Shown here: in pieces, positions 1 through 10,735 of the stretch
Position numbering within the stretch: position 1 is the first letter of the stretch
How the letters are laid out: the number at the start of each line of letters is the position of its first letter
Assembly (NCBI GenBank): GCA_028283025.1
Contig: JAPYNO010000122.1
Coordinates: 1-52,682, forward strand
Direction of reading: 5' to 3'
Length of the DNA stretch: 52,682 bases
Source: Pseudomonadales bacterium
GTDB lineage: Bacteria > Pseudomonadota > Gammaproteobacteria > Pseudomonadales > Azotimanducaceae
The notes under the pieces: model-generated
Told to the model about the DNA's origin: nothing
Databases searched by the model: none
What the model saw: only the letters and a program-made list of their open reading frames with translations
Translations under genes and position numbers: made by a program

Positions 1-84
1 GCCATGGCCATGCTCCGCAGGAGGATCCATATGGCGCTATTTTATATCTTACCGATTCAGAATTCCACAAATTGCTCATAGCTT

Positions 85-113
85 TTGACACTCGCCTCGT
101 ATCAGCCTATTGT
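85..113 (+). promoter_or_regulatory. Probable sigma-70 promoter of uvrA
   Basis: A perfect -35 hexamer TTGACA (85-90) is followed by a 17-base spacer and a -10-like TATTGT (108-113). Transcription would start near 120, about 30 bases before the uvrA start codon. No LexA-type CTG-N10-CAG box was found around it, so SOS control is not evident here. The rest of 1-148 shows no gene I can support. Confidence 0.6.
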
Positions 114-148
114 GAGTTGTTTGCCGCAAGCTAGGTGGTCGCAAGACC

Positions 149-3016
149 TTGAAACAGATTGCTGTCCGCGGCGCGCGCACGCACAACCTCAAGAACATCG
201 ATCTCGACCTGCCGCGTGATCAATTGATTGTCATCACTGGCCTGTCGGGATCAGGCAAGTCCTCGCTCGCATTCGACACGCTCTACGCCGAAGGGCAGCG
301 CCGCTACGTTGAATCGCTATCGGCCTATGCGCGTCAATTCCTATCGGTCATGGACAAACCGGACGTTGACCACATCGAGGGATTGTCTCCGGCCATTTCC
401 ATTGAGCAGAAATCCACTTCGCACAACCCGCGCTCCACCGTCGGCACTGTCACAGAAATCTACGATTATCTTCGCCTCTTATATGCGCGGGTGGGGGAAC
501 CGCGCTGCCCCGAGCACAAGGTTGTTCTGCGCGCGCAGACCATTTCGCAAATGGTCGATGCCACCTTGTCGCTGCCCGAAGGCGAGGCCATCATACTGCT
601 CGCCCCGGTCGTGCAAGACCGCAAGGGCGAGCATTTGCACCTCTTCCAAGAACTCTTGAGCAAGGGCTTCATTCGCGCCCGTATCAATGGGCTCGTGGTA
701 GAAATCACGGATGCCCCGGCGCTTGACAAGAATAAAAAGCACACCATTGAAGTGGTGGTGGACAGGCTGCGCATCAAGCATCAAAAGGCAGATGCGCAAG
801 ACAGCAACATTGCGCAGCGGCTCGCTGAATCATTTGAAACGGCAGTGGCGCTCTCTGGCGGCACCGCGCGAGTTGCCTTCATGAACAGCGATTCTGAACA
901 TGAAGAACTCTTGATGTCAGGCCTCTACGCCTGCCCGCATTGTGGCTTTAGCCTGCCTGAACTTGAGCCGAGGCTGTTTTCCTTCAATAATCCCGCCGGC
1001 GCCTGCTCGATGTGCGATGGGCTCGGCATGAGCCAGTTCGTCGATCCTGAACTCATCATCACCGATGAGTCGCTGTCATTGAACGAAGGCGTGGTACGCG
1101 GCTGGGATACGCGCAACAAGTGGTATCACCACATTTTGAAGTCAGTGTCCAACCACTTCTCGATCGATATGGACTGCCCTTGGCAATCATTGCCAGACGC
1201 CCATCGCGAGATCATTCTGCACGGTCGCCGACGCGAGCGCGTCACCTTCGACTATCTCTCCGACCGCGGCACCAGATTCCGTCGCAAGCGCGAGTTTCTT
1301 GGCGTCGTCGGCATGCTTGAGCGAAGATACCGCGATACGGACTCGGAGGCCGTGCGCGAGTCGCTGCGCAGCTATTTCTCAACCCGCGCTTGTCCAAGCT
1401 GTGACGGCACGCGCCTCAACGCATCGGCGCGCAATGTCGTCATCGACGGCAGCAGCCTCTCCGAGATTACCGCGCAGTCGGTGGAGAGTGCGCTCAACCG
1501 CTTGGAGTCCATACAACTCACCGGCGCAAGACGCGAAATCGCCGACAAGATTCTCAAGGAGATTCAGGAACGCCTAAGGTTTTTGGTCAATGTTGGCCTG
1601 AACTACCTGACGCTTGACCGCAGCGCCGAGAGCCTTTCAGGCGGCGAAGCCCAGCGCATTCGACTCGCGAGCCAAATTGGCGCTGGGCTCGTCGGCGTCA
1701 TGTACATACTCGATGAGCCATCGATCGGTCTGCATCAGCGCGACAACCAGCGATTGCTCTCCACTTTGACGCGCCTGCGCGACCTCGGCAACACGGTGCT
1801 CATTGTCGAACACGACGAAGAGGCGATTCGCGCGGCAGACCATGTCGTCGATATGGGGCCGGGGGCTGGCGTTCACGGCGGCGAAGTCGTTGCGTGCGGC
1901 AAGCCTCGCGACTTGATCTCGTGCAAGTCTTCAATCACTGGCGACTATCTTGCCGGCAGGCGGCGGATCGATGTGCCGAAGCGCCGCACGAGCGCGCGCG
2001 CAGGCAAGCACATCAAAATCATTGGCGCTTGTGGCAACAACTTAAAATCAGTGCAAGTTAAGATCCCACTTGGGCTACTCACCTGCGTCACGGGCGTCTC
2101 GGGGTCGGGCAAATCGACACTCGTCAACCAAACCCTTGGGCCCGCGCTCGCACGCAGCCTTGGCATCAAAACCATACCGCCGCCAGCAGCGCATGATCGT
2201 ATTGCAGGACTCGATGCGCTTGATAAGTTTATTGAGGTCGATCAGAGCCCTATTGGCCGCACCCCTAGATCGAATCCCGCGACTTACACCAACCTGTTCA
2301 CTCCAATTCGCGAACTGTTCGCCGAAACCAGCGAAGCCCGCTCGCGCGGCTACAAGCCTGGTCGATTTAGCTTCAATGTGCGCGGCGGGCGCTGCGAGGC
2401 CTGTCAGGGCGATGGACTCATCAAGGTTGAAATGCACTTCCTGCCCGACCTCTACGTCAAATGCGAAGCCTGCGATGGGCAGCGCTACAACCGCGAGACT
2501 TTGAGCGTGACCTACAAGGGCAAGAACATCTTTGAAGTCCTTGAGATGACCGTTGAGGAAGCACTTGAGTTCTTTTCCGCGATTCCTTCGATCGCCAGAC
2601 GCCTTGAAACGCTGATGGATGTCGGACTGTCCTATATCCACCTCGGACAAAGCGCGACCACCCTGTCAGGCGGCGAAGCACAGCGCATCAAACTTTCGCG
2701 CGAACTCTCCAAGCGCGGCACTGGCCGCTGCCTGTATATCCTCGACGAGCCGACCACCGGCCTGCACTTTGAAGATATTGCTGCGCTGCTTCGAGTGCTG
2801 CACAGGCTAAAAGAGCAAGGCAACACGCTCGTCGTTATCGAACACAACCTTGATGTCATCAAGACCGCCGACTGGGTGATTGATCTTGGCCCTGAGGGCG
2901 GCGCAGGCGGCGGCGAACTGATCGCCGAAGGCACACCGGAAACTGTTGCCTGCAATCCGCGCTCGCACACAGGCCGCTATCTCGCTGAATTGCTACAGAT
3001 GCCGGGCGCGGCGTGA
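149..3016 (+). CDS. uvrA: Excinuclease ABC subunit A (UvrA)
   Basis: UvrA is the damage-recognition ATPase of nucleotide excision repair. It acts as a dimer that loads UvrB on distorted DNA in the cytoplasm. The 955 residues match the usual length (about 940). Visible parts are the first Walker A (GLSGSGKSS, near residue 32), a CxxC...CxxC zinc module (CPHCGF...CSMCDG, near 270), an ABC signature ([14 protein letters not shown]), a second Walker A (GVSGSGKST), the second zinc module (CEACQG...CEACDG) and the second signature ([15 protein letters not shown]). Translation starts at TTG; AGGTGG lies about 10 bases upstream. No in-frame ATG precedes the conserved [17 protein letters not shown] start. 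The gene stands alone and runs toward an oxidoreductase relic on the other strand. Confidence 0.98.
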   Translation: MKQIAVRGARTHNLKNIDLDLPRDQLIVITGLSGSGKSSLAFDTLYAEGQRRYVESLSAYARQFLSVMDKPDVDHIEGLSPAISIEQKSTSHNPRSTVGTVTEIYDYLRLLYARVGEPRCPEHKVVLRAQTISQMVDATLSLPEGEAIILLAPVVQDRKGEHLHLFQELLSKGFIRARINGLVVEITDAPALDKNKKHTIEVVVDRLRIKHQKADAQDSNIAQRLAESFETAVALSGGTARVAFMNSDSEHEELLMSGLYACPHCGFSLPELEPRLFSFNNPAGACSMCDGLGMSQFVDPELIITDESLSLNEGVVRGWDTRNKWYHHILKSVSNHFSIDMDCPWQSLPDAHREIILHGRRRERVTFDYLSDRGTRFRRKREFLGVVGMLERRYRDTDSEAVRESLRSYFSTRACPSCDGTRLNASARNVVIDGSSLSEITAQSVESALNRLESIQLTGARREIADKILKEIQERLRFLVNVGLNYLTLDRSAESLSGGEAQRIRLASQIGAGLVGVMYILDEPSIGLHQRDNQRLLSTLTRLRDLGNTVLIVEHDEEAIRAADHVVDMGPGAGVHGGEVVACGKPRDLISCKSSITGDYLAGRRRIDVPKRRTSARAGKHIKIIGACGNNLKSVQVKIPLGLLTCVTGVSGSGKSTLVNQTLGPALARSLGIKTIPPPAAHDRIAGLDALDKFIEVDQSPIGRTPRSNPATYTNLFTPIRELFAETSEARSRGYKPGRFSFNVRGGRCEACQGDGLIKVEMHFLPDLYVKCEACDGQRYNRETLSVTYKGKNIFEVLEMTVEEALEFFSAIPSIARRLETLMDVGLSYIHLGQSATTLSGGEAQRIKLSRELSKRGTGRCLYILDEPTTGLHFEDIAALLRVLHRLKEQGNTLVVIEHNLDVIKTADWVIDLGPEGGAGGGELIAEGTPETVACNPRSHTGRYLAELLQMPGAA

Positions 3017-3017
3017 G

Positions 3018-3140
3018 CGGTGTGCGAGCGCCGGACTCAAAGCCTTCGTGGCATCGGTGGCCTACATCAGCGCCTTCACGTCGCAGATAGTAGGCGCTCG
3101 CAAGGCCAATGAGGCCCGCTCCAACAATGATAACCTTCAT
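3018..3140 (-). pseudogene. Truncated relic of a DadA-like FAD-dependent oxidoreductase
   Basis: The minus strand from 3140 encodes MKVIIVGAGLIGLASAYYL, a textbook N-terminal dinucleotide-binding fold (GxGxxG, then the helix) of DadA/glycine-oxidase-type FAD amine oxidoreductases. A further short stretch (HEGFESGA) still looks like the loop after the second strand, where active enzymes have a DRH/DRQ motif. Beyond it the frame is only antisense to uvrA, so over 90 percent of the enzyme is missing. The relic begins 51 bases after the agmatinase-family gene in the same direction, so it was probably its operon partner. A functional small protein is unlikely. Confidence 0.7.
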
Positions 3141-3191
3141 TGGTGAGTCGGCAGAAGGTTCAACAACGGGACAACAGCAGGAACTACTGCG

Positions 3192-4199
3192 CTACACCAT
3201 CAAACACAGAATCTCAAAGAGCATCTGCGCGCCGACTTGAGCGGTGACTGAGCCGGGGTCATATTCGGGCGCGACTTCGACCACATCGCCACCGATGACA
3301 TTGACGCCTTGGCAGCCGCGCAGAATCGCCTGCACCTCGCGCGGGGTGAGGCCGCCGACTTCGGGCGTCCCAGTACCAGGCGTGAACGCAGGATCAATGC
3401 CATCGACATCAAGGCTGACATAGGTCGCGCCGTTGCCGACGACCTCGCGAGCCTTGGCGATGACGGCTTCGATGCCCATGCGGTCCACATCTTCGGCATG
3501 AATGACGGTCATGCCTGCATCGTAGGAAAATTCCCAAAGGTACTCGGACGGGCCGCGAATACCGATTTGCACGCAGCGGTCCGGGTCGAGCACGCCATCG
3601 AGCACGGCGTAGCGAAACGGACCGCCGTGATGAAACTTCGTGCAGTCCATTTCGCCCATGGTGTCGCAATGGGCGTCAATATGAATGAGGCCAACGGGCG
3701 CATCCGACCCAAGCGCACGAAGAATCGGGTAGGTGATCGAATGATCGCCGCCAGCGGCGAGCGTGCGCACGTCCGCCTCGCGCACTTGTCCGAAATAGGC
3801 CTCAATGTCATCCATGACCATTTCCAAGTGATAGCGGCTGCGGAAGGACACATCACCAATATCGGCAATGCGGTGATGCTCGCTCGGCAGCACATCGAGC
3901 GCATGATTGTAAAGGCCGATGCGTTCGATGGCGCGCAAGGCGCGCGGTCCGAAGCGGGCACCCGGCCGATTAGTGACGCCAAGGTCGGTCGGTACGCCAA
4001 TGAGTGCGATATCGAGGTCGTCCAATGACACCTGATAGGGCGCATCAAGCAGCGTCGGCACACCTGCGTAAGGCTGGGCACGGTTGCCGAGCTCGCCAAA
4101 CGCCGCCTTCGCCACCTGATTGAAACGCTCGTTCGAGGATTCGTCGGCTTTGCCTTCGCCGTAAGCGGCACGCAGACGTTTGAGCTTATTTTTGTCCAT
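3192..4199 (-). CDS. Agmatinase / ureohydrolase-family protein (SpeB-like)
   Basis: Arginase/agmatinase superfamily enzyme (335 residues, normal length), a binuclear manganese hydrolase that releases urea from a guanidino substrate. All metal-binding motifs are present: GGDHSITYP (about residue 150), DAHCDTM (about 172) and SLDVDGIDPAFTPGTGTPE (about 260). Strand-order signatures GVPTDLG and RPGARFGPRALR also fit. The substrate cannot be read from sequence. Agmatine is the default, but guanidinobutyrate or guanidinopropionate hydrolases share these motifs. The gene reads toward the oxidoreductase relic, which suggests it once belonged to a nitrogen-catabolic unit. Start is ATG at 4199; the 186 bases upstream hold no other gene. 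Confidence 0.9.
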   Translation of the reverse strand: MDKNKLKRLRAAYGEGKADESSNERFNQVAKAAFGELGNRAQPYAGVPTLLDAPYQVSLDDLDIALIGVPTDLGVTNRPGARFGPRALRAIERIGLYNHALDVLPSEHHRIADIGDVSFRSRYHLEMVMDDIEAYFGQVREADVRTLAAGGDHSITYPILRALGSDAPVGLIHIDAHCDTMGEMDCTKFHHGGPFRYAVLDGVLDPDRCVQIGIRGPSEYLWEFSYDAGMTVIHAEDVDRMGIEAVIAKAREVVGNGATYVSLDVDGIDPAFTPGTGTPEVGGLTPREVQAILRGCQGVNVIGGDVVEVAPEYDPGSVTAQVGAQMLFEILCLMV

Positions 4200-4385
4200 A
4201 GAGACGAGCCCGTATTTCTTACGAGCGGTTTCAGGTTAGCAGGGCAATGTCCTATAACTCTTTGATATATTAATTGAAATAGGTATTACTGCTGATTGAA
4301 GCCAAGTTTCTCTGACACGTCGGCAGTCATTTTTTTGCTCTCTTCTCTCGCTTGCTAGCTTAGCACTACCAACGTTACCCGACGC

Positions 4386-7300
4386 CTATTTGAAGGCGCC
4401 GAATTTGTATTGGACTTCAATGCCCATCATGCGCGGCAGCGTCGGCTCGATCACCCGACGGTAGCCTTGCTGCTCGTCGTAGGTGAAGACGTTGCGAATG
4501 CCGATTTCGTCAGTGATGTTGTTGACAAAGCCGATGATCTCCCAGGCTTCATCGGCGCTTGCCCAGCCAAGGCGCGCATCCCAGCGCATGAAAGCTGGCG
4601 CGGTATCGATAGGGAGATCGCCGACCGGACGACCCGCCGCCGGAAACTCGTCAGTCCAAGAGAAGGTGCTCACCAGTACCATATTGCCGAGATCGCCAAG
4701 CGACCAGCCATACTCGGTCCACGCATTGACCTTGTGCTTCGGCACGCGCGGCAACTGCTTGCCCTTGATCGAGTAAAGCAGTTCCTGCGGCGTGTAGAGC
4801 GAGGACGGCGCGTACGGATTTGTCGATGCGACTACGCCTTCGGCACCCTGTAGGACATACTCCTCCACATACTCGGAATCGGTGTAGCTGTACGTCAGAC
4901 CGAGCGTGAGGTCATCGCTTGCCAGCCACAAGCCCTCCAGTTCAAAGCCGCGCGTTTCGGCTTCCGGGCCATTGACCACCGAGGTATTAAATCCACCAAG
5001 AATGCTGCGCCCTACCGACTGCAGATGGACATCTTCGTAGGTGTAGTAGTAAACCGATGCGTTGACCTGCATGGTGTTGTCAAGCATACGGCCCTTGTAG
5101 CCGAGCTCGTAGGCCGTCAGCGTTTCCGGCTCGTAGGTCGGCACGGCGGAGTAGTAGCCAAGGTTGAATCCACCAGCGCGGTAGCCTGTGGTCACCGAGA
5201 AATAGGTAAGCACATCGTCGGTTGGCGTGAAGTCGATGTTGACGCGCCAAGTGGTGTCCTCAAAATCATTTTCCATGCTGCGCCATGCGGAGCGAGAGAT
5301 GGGAATGCCGGTGAAGCGGATATGCTCGCGACCCGTCGGTTCGCCATTGGTACGTATCGCACCCGTGCTGCGGTTGAATGCATAGAGCGCCCCTGGGCTC
5401 AAGGGAATCTCGTTATACAAGAAGAGCGCCTCGGTTGCCTTCTTATCGTCCTGGGCGAGCCGGATGCCCGCGGTGATCGCCCATCGTGGCGTCATTTGCC
5501 ATTCGCCTTGGGCGTAGATGGCAAACGCATCTGTCTCGTTGGTGGTATCCCAGACGAAAGTCGTGCCGTCCGTCGGCTCGCCTTGGGTCACTGCGCTGCC
5601 CGTCTCTCCGAGCCAGAGCGAATAGAGCAACGAGGACTCGATGATGCTCGGGTCGCTGAACTGCGGTGCTGCAATCACGTTCTTCAGATTGATGCCGCCG
5701 AGAGTACCCTCGGCACCGAAGGCGGGAATAAGGTTGCCAATGCCAACAGGCGCGCCGCCATTTCGCAGATAGTCCCGCGCGGAAAAGGCATCGAGCTGTC
5801 CGAGTGTGCCGGTCAAGTCCGTAAACGCGGGGTAAGTGCTTGTTTGCGTAGCAGGATTCAGAGCCTGCGCAGCGAGCGCAACGTGATCCTCCCCATAGGC
5901 CGCAGGCGCTGTGTATCGAGACCAGCCTTCGGGCGAGTAATAGTCAAGCTGCTGCCCGATGTCGTTTCCAAACCAGAACAGGCCAGACGTGATCTGGATG
6001 TCCGCGCCGATGTCGATGAAGAATTGAACCTCGTGCTGATAGTTCTCATTCTGCTGGGCGGCATAAAACTGCTGGTCGTGGTAGTTGCCGGTGCGGTCAT
6101 CATCCGTCACGCGCGAATAGAAGTAATCCGTGTACTGACCGATGTATTTGACGGTGAGCCAGTCTGTCGCCACCCACTCGGCATTGAAGTAGGCGGCGTT
6201 ATGATCAAAGAACTCGTGATTGTGGCCGTTGGTGTTGGTGACGATTTCACTGCCTGTCAAACTGGGCACGGAACGACCATTGCCGAGCAAACCCGCATCG
6301 AGCTGCTCGTTGACGACAGGCGCCGCAAGCGGGTCGTACCAGTTGTACGCATAGTTCGGTCGTCCGAAGGCTGTCTGCAACTCGCTATAGTCCGGGCCGC
6401 CTGTCGCCGGGTCGTACTGCAATCCCGCCGGGTCAATACCGGGCACCAAGCGCTGCCCGTAGCGCGTGATGCCGTCCCAAGTAAAGTCAAACACGTTCAT
6501 GCCGGGAAGCACGCAATTCGGGCTTGGCATCCCGCCGACTGTCCTCACCTGCGCTGCTACCTTGGAATCGCACATGCCCGCGTTCGGATCAACTGGTCGA
6601 TAGCCATGCACCATCGCGCTCGTATTGCGCTCGCCGCCGGTGATCTCATCGCCCAAGCCGCCGTTTTCACTGATCAATACCGCGCCTGCGCCTTGTGCGC
6701 CTGACATCATGCGCTCGTAGTCGCGATCATTGATACGCAAATCCATCGTCATGTCTTCGCTCGGCAGCCAGCGTAAGCTCAGCGCATAGTTGGTGTCGCC
6801 CCAGTCGTTGATATGCGGACTGCCGGGTGTCAGGTCATTCATCACGCCGTTGCGGTCGCGCCGCGTGGCGTTGATGCGCGCGAGCAGCGTGTCTTCGATC
6901 AGCGGGAAGTTGAGCGTGCCGTACACATCCTGCGTCTGGTGGCTGCCGAGAACTGTACGCAAATGCCCTTCAAATGCCTCGTGCGGCTTGCGGCTGTGGA
7001 AGTTGACCGCCCCGCCAATGCCGTTACGTCCGTAGAGCGTGCCTTGCGGGCCACGCAGCACTTCGATCCGCTCAATGTCATAGAGGCCGCCTTCGGTTGA
7101 GACGATACCGAAGTCTTCCGAGTAGGTGCCGTTGATGTAGGTCGCAACACCCGGATCGCCGCCTAAGGCCCGGAACAGACGACCAATGCCTCGAATCGAG
7201 AGGTCATACGGCTGGATGGTCGTCGCAGGAATGTAGTTTTGCAAATCTTCCTGATTGCGAATCCCGAAGTCCTCTAGGAATTCATCGGTGAACGCGGTGA

Positions 7301-7454
7301 TTGAGATCGCCGTGTCCTGCACGGTTGATTCCCGACGCTCCGCCGTGACGATGACTTCTTCAATTTGGCGACTTGCTTGTTCTTGAGCGAACAGCGCGGC
7401 TGATGGAAACATAAGTGCGAATGTACAGCTTGCAGCGAGCAAACCTCGTTTCAT
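4386..7454 (-). CDS. TonB-dependent receptor (second of a tandem pair)
   Basis: Outer-membrane TonB-dependent receptor of about 1022 residues for energised uptake of an unknown ligand. I start it at the ATG at 7454, not the longer open frame, because AAAGGAG sits 8 bases upstream and the protein then begins with a clear signal peptide (MKRGLLAASCTFALMFPSA...FAQ). The TonB-box-like EEVIVTAERRE follows, then the plug with IRGIGR and VEVLRGPQGTLYGRNGIGGAVN-type motifs (VLRGPQGTLYGRNGIGG), and a long beta-barrel ending in an aromatic-basic tail (VQYKFGAFK). It lies 64 bases after the other receptor in the same direction. Nothing in the sequence tells the substrate; the iron-siderophore annotation common for this family is not supported by any neighbour. 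Confidence 0.93.
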   Translation of the reverse strand: MKRGLLAASCTFALMFPSAALFAQEQASRQIEEVIVTAERRESTVQDTAISITAFTDEFLEDFGIRNQEDLQNYIPATTIQPYDLSIRGIGRLFRALGGDPGVATYINGTYSEDFGIVSTEGGLYDIERIEVLRGPQGTLYGRNGIGGAVNFHSRKPHEAFEGHLRTVLGSHQTQDVYGTLNFPLIEDTLLARINATRRDRNGVMNDLTPGSPHINDWGDTNYALSLRWLPSEDMTMDLRINDRDYERMMSGAQGAGAVLISENGGLGDEITGGERNTSAMVHGYRPVDPNAGMCDSKVAAQVRTVGGMPSPNCVLPGMNVFDFTWDGITRYGQRLVPGIDPAGLQYDPATGGPDYSELQTAFGRPNYAYNWYDPLAAPVVNEQLDAGLLGNGRSVPSLTGSEIVTNTNGHNHEFFDHNAAYFNAEWVATDWLTVKYIGQYTDYFYSRVTDDDRTGNYHDQQFYAAQQNENYQHEVQFFIDIGADIQITSGLFWFGNDIGQQLDYYSPEGWSRYTAPAAYGEDHVALAAQALNPATQTSTYPAFTDLTGTLGQLDAFSARDYLRNGGAPVGIGNLIPAFGAEGTLGGINLKNVIAAPQFSDPSIIESSLLYSLWLGETGSAVTQGEPTDGTTFVWDTTNETDAFAIYAQGEWQMTPRWAITAGIRLAQDDKKATEALFLYNEIPLSPGALYAFNRSTGAIRTNGEPTGREHIRFTGIPISRSAWRSMENDFEDTTWRVNIDFTPTDDVLTYFSVTTGYRAGGFNLGYYSAVPTYEPETLTAYELGYKGRMLDNTMQVNASVYYYTYEDVHLQSVGRSILGGFNTSVVNGPEAETRGFELEGLWLASDDLTLGLTYSYTDSEYVEEYVLQGAEGVVASTNPYAPSSLYTPQELLYSIKGKQLPRVPKHKVNAWTEYGWSLGDLGNMVLVSTFSWTDEFPAAGRPVGDLPIDTAPAFMRWDARLGWASADEAWEIIGFVNNITDEIGIRNVFTYDEQQGYRRVIEPTLPRMMGIEVQYKFGAFK

Positions 7455-7518
7455 GGATACGACTCCTTTAGTATCTTCGTAGGCAATTGGCTCTAAAGTA
7501 GACTTGATCTGAACTTCC

Positions 7519-10500
7519 CTAAGCCCCGCCGACACTATAGCGAAGCGATACACCAAAGATGCGTGGCTCGGTCAGGAAGTAGTTGCGGAAGAAACCTGAA
7601 GTGTCGGATGTGAGGTAATGGCCGGTGATGTTGTCCTCATCCTCAAGGTTGCGCGCCCAAGCACGGGCACTCCAGTGACCATCGTTGCTTTCGTAGATGA
7701 GCGAAGCATTCCACTGGTCCCAAGCGTCAATCTCATCGCCAGCAGTGTTGAACTCGCGCGCGAACATTTCACCTTGCCAATAATAGTCAACACGAGCAAT
7801 CAGACGGCCACGCAGGGCGGCGATATCCCAAGTGTAGGCGGCGCCGATGTTGATGGTATGTTCAGGCGAGTTGGGCAGCGAGTTGCCGCTCAGATCTTGA
7901 GAGAGTCCGTCGGATGTCTGCACGCCAAACGCGGTTAAGGCTTCGCGGCTGATGTAAGCAGGGACGCCATTGTCATAGACGGTGCCCGGCACAGGCAGCG
8001 CGAACGGCCCCGGATTTGACGCTGTGATCAACCCTTGCACAACCTGCGGCGTCAAATCCGACAGCTTCGCCACATAGTTAACACCCGCAGTAGTGCCGGG
8101 CACCCATTCGTTGAGCGTGATCCATTCTGGATTGCTCGCGGTCCGGTTGGTTGGGTCAACGGACATCCCGTCCGCCACTTCCGCACTCAAGAAGGAGTAG
8201 GCAGCGTTCAGCGCCAGCCCTGGCACTGCCGCAGGCAGCCATTCGGACTCAAGCTCAATGCCCCAGATCTCGGCATCAACATTGTCGTTGATAGAACTAT
8301 TAAAAGCGATACGAGTGATCTGCAAGCCTTCATAGTCGTAGTAGAAGACGTTGCCGTTGAGCTTCAAGGCACCGTCCATGAAGATGTTTTTACTGCCGAC
8401 TTCGAGCGAGGTGACTTGCTCCGACTCGAAAGAAAACGGGATGTCGCCCTGAAACGCCTCGTTGACCGGCGGGTTGAATCCACCGGGCTTGTAGCCAGTA
8501 GTGACAAAGGCGTACAGCAGGCTGTCGGGCGCGACCTGCCAGTCGAGGCCGACGCGCACCGTGGTTTCCTCCCACGAGAACGAATCCGGACTACCCGTCA
8601 AAGCACGTCGTTCGCCGGGTTGCGGTACGAGAGGAATGGCACGCACGGCTGCGAGTCTCTCCGGGCTCAGAGGGGGGGTGCCAATAGCCGCCTTAAACAA
8701 ATCCGTGGCGCCATAGTACTCCGCACGAGCCTCATTGTAGGTGTCCGCGCCATTCGCAAAACCGGGTACTCCGTTGGTTCTATCCACCCATCCTTCGCGA
8801 CTGAACTCCAGCGGATTTTCCAGCGGACAAGTGCCAGTCGCCAATGCAATCGCATTACAAATATAGTTGGCGTCCAGAAACGGATTCGAGTCGGCCGCAA
8901 ACTTGTCGTCCTTGTTGAAGCGAAGGCCAGCGGTGAGCTTCAAGGTGTCGGTCAAGTCGTAGTAGGCTTGGCCGAAGAAGGCGTAGCCCTCCGTTTGGAT
9001 ACCCTTGTAATCCGGCGCGTTAGTGGAGTTGAACATGCCCGGATAGGCGCCTGTGATGGTACCTAGGAGATCGAGCGTGTTGCCCGCCACGTAGTAGTCT
9101 GTTGAGCTGCCCTGATCATAGGCACTGGCGCCCACCACGAAATTGAGCGGCCCGTCAAACTGGGTATCGGCCTTGATTTCGACAGTCCAGCTTTCCTGCT
9201 TATTGCTGCCCTGATCGAACGCAAACACACGACTCTTGTCTACATCAAGGATGCATCCACCCGGCACCCCGGAAGTGCCGTCGTTGTAGTTGCAATCTGG
9301 ATTCGTCCATTCCTCTCCGGCGCCCCCCGCTGGCCGCGAGACTGGGTACTCCGTGATGCGGAAAAGGGTCACGATAGCTGGGCCGGTCGGACCTGGCGGC
9401 GCGGTAGCCCCAGTGCGCAAGGTCGGGCCAACATCCATGAAATAATCCATTTGCGACCGATAGTCATTCTTATGGTAGGCGCCGAGCACACCGAGCGTGA
9501 AACTTTGGAAATCGTAGCTGAGACCCGCGGACCAAATCTCCTCCTCAAACTCGAAGATCGGCTCGTAGTCTGTGTGCATGGCGCGAAACCCGACACCCTC
9601 TGGGCGCGGGAAGTCGTAGTTCACCGTTGGGTCGGTGCGACTTCCGGTGGCGCCATAGGGTAGCGCACCAAAGGCCGCGCCAAACAGACCACCTGTCGTG
9701 GTACCAAGGTGCGGGTTGTCGAATCCGAAGCCATTTGGCAAGCAGCCTTGCGTGGGCAGAGGATTTCGCTCGCACACCTGATTGGTGATGCGCGCTCTGT
9801 CGCTGTCTTCCTCGAATCTTGAGTACTGCACCCACAGGTCGCCGCCTTCTGTGAATTCCCAGCGCGCCGTAGCGCGCAGTGCCCAGTGGTCACGCCCGTC
9901 AACATCGTCGTCAATGCCAGCGAGCTGACTGCCATCCGCACTGACTTGCCCATGAGCAAGATTCTCGGTGTAGCCATCGCGGCTTTGCGTGAAGCCTGCC
10001 ACGCGAATACCGAAGCCATCGCCCAAGGGCAGGTTGAACATGCCCTTGTAGCGCTGGTGCTGATAATCGCCAACCTCCACATCAAAGAAACCGTCAACAG
10101 CCTCGAAATCAGGCTTGTTGGTGATGACGTTGACCGAGCCGCCGGTGGCGTTGCGGCCATAGAGCGTGCCTTGCGGACCGCGCAAGATCTCAACGCGGGT
10201 GACATCGAAGTATTCAACGGCATTGAGATTGGAGACGATCGGGATGTCGTCGATGTGCGTCGAGACCCCGTTCTCTCCGGAAGCGGCGATCACCAGTCGG
10301 CCAATGCCTCGAATGCTGAAGTTGAAACCGCCGAAGTTGGTGGACGTGAAGCTCACGTTCGGCGTGTTGAGCTGCAAATCAGTGGCCGCGTAGATCTGCC
10401 GGTCTTCAAGCATGTCGCCAGTCAGCGCGGTCACGGCGATGGGCACATCCTGAATGCTCTCTGACGCCCGCTGCGCGGTCACGATGACCTCTTCGATAGA

Positions 10501-10620
10501 ACTTGACCTCCCCTGCTCGGCCATTGCGCTTGGAACTACCAGCACAAACGCAAATGCGACAGCGGAGGCCGCCAGAGTTGCAAACAACATACCCCTTGAT
10601 TCTTTTCTCTTCATACTCAT
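7519..10620 (-). CDS. TonB-dependent receptor (first of a tandem pair)
   Basis: Outer-membrane TonB-dependent receptor of 1033 residues. A signal peptide (ending PSAMAEQ near residue 35) is followed by the TonB-box-like EEVIVTAQRASESIQDVP. The plug domain carries SIRGIGR and VEILRGPQGTLYGRNATGG, and the barrel ends with RIFGVSLRYSVGGA. GGGGAG about 7 bases upstream of the ATG at 10620 supports the start. It is probably co-transcribed with the receptor that follows. The two have the same architecture but clearly different barrels, so they probably take related but distinct ligands. No enzyme or inner-membrane transporter lies in the same unit to name the ligand. Confidence 0.94.
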   Translation of the reverse strand: MSMKRKESRGMLFATLAASAVAFAFVLVVPSAMAEQGRSSSIEEVIVTAQRASESIQDVPIAVTALTGDMLEDRQIYAATDLQLNTPNVSFTSTNFGGFNFSIRGIGRLVIAASGENGVSTHIDDIPIVSNLNAVEYFDVTRVEILRGPQGTLYGRNATGGSVNVITNKPDFEAVDGFFDVEVGDYQHQRYKGMFNLPLGDGFGIRVAGFTQSRDGYTENLAHGQVSADGSQLAGIDDDVDGRDHWALRATARWEFTEGGDLWVQYSRFEEDSDRARITNQVCERNPLPTQGCLPNGFGFDNPHLGTTTGGLFGAAFGALPYGATGSRTDPTVNYDFPRPEGVGFRAMHTDYEPIFEFEEEIWSAGLSYDFQSFTLGVLGAYHKNDYRSQMDYFMDVGPTLRTGATAPPGPTGPAIVTLFRITEYPVSRPAGGAGEEWTNPDCNYNDGTSGVPGGCILDVDKSRVFAFDQGSNKQESWTVEIKADTQFDGPLNFVVGASAYDQGSSTDYYVAGNTLDLLGTITGAYPGMFNSTNAPDYKGIQTEGYAFFGQAYYDLTDTLKLTAGLRFNKDDKFAADSNPFLDANYICNAIALATGTCPLENPLEFSREGWVDRTNGVPGFANGADTYNEARAEYYGATDLFKAAIGTPPLSPERLAAVRAIPLVPQPGERRALTGSPDSFSWEETTVRVGLDWQVAPDSLLYAFVTTGYKPGGFNPPVNEAFQGDIPFSFESEQVTSLEVGSKNIFMDGALKLNGNVFYYDYEGLQITRIAFNSSINDNVDAEIWGIELESEWLPAAVPGLALNAAYSFLSAEVADGMSVDPTNRTASNPEWITLNEWVPGTTAGVNYVAKLSDLTPQVVQGLITASNPGPFALPVPGTVYDNGVPAYISREALTAFGVQTSDGLSQDLSGNSLPNSPEHTINIGAAYTWDIAALRGRLIARVDYYWQGEMFAREFNTAGDEIDAWDQWNASLIYESNDGHWSARAWARNLEDEDNITGHYLTSDTSGFFRNYFLTEPRIFGVSLRYSVGGA

Positions 10621-10735
10621 GCCATCTCCCCTGATGTAGCGTCATAAGAGCAGTTGAGCATAAGCACTTCGAGCACCTTACTCAACTAACAAGTCATTTG
10701 ACAGCAAATGAAATCGTTTTGCAATAGTTGTAGCG

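Noticed and set aside
1..30. Minus-strand frame opening at ATG 30 and running off the window, perhaps an N-terminus of a transporter divergent from uvrA
   Set aside because: Ten codons without a ribosome site or recognisable motif; context alone is too weak.
61..148. LexA box upstream of uvrA
   Set aside because: No CTG-N10-CAG or close variant found.
5025..6704. 559-residue open frame on the plus strand
   Set aside because: Antisense shadow of a TonB-dependent receptor; the receptor has full motifs, the shadow none.
10653..10686. GTTGAG / CTCAAC inverted repeat upstream of the receptor pair
   Set aside because: Six-base arms with a 22-base spacer occur easily by chance.
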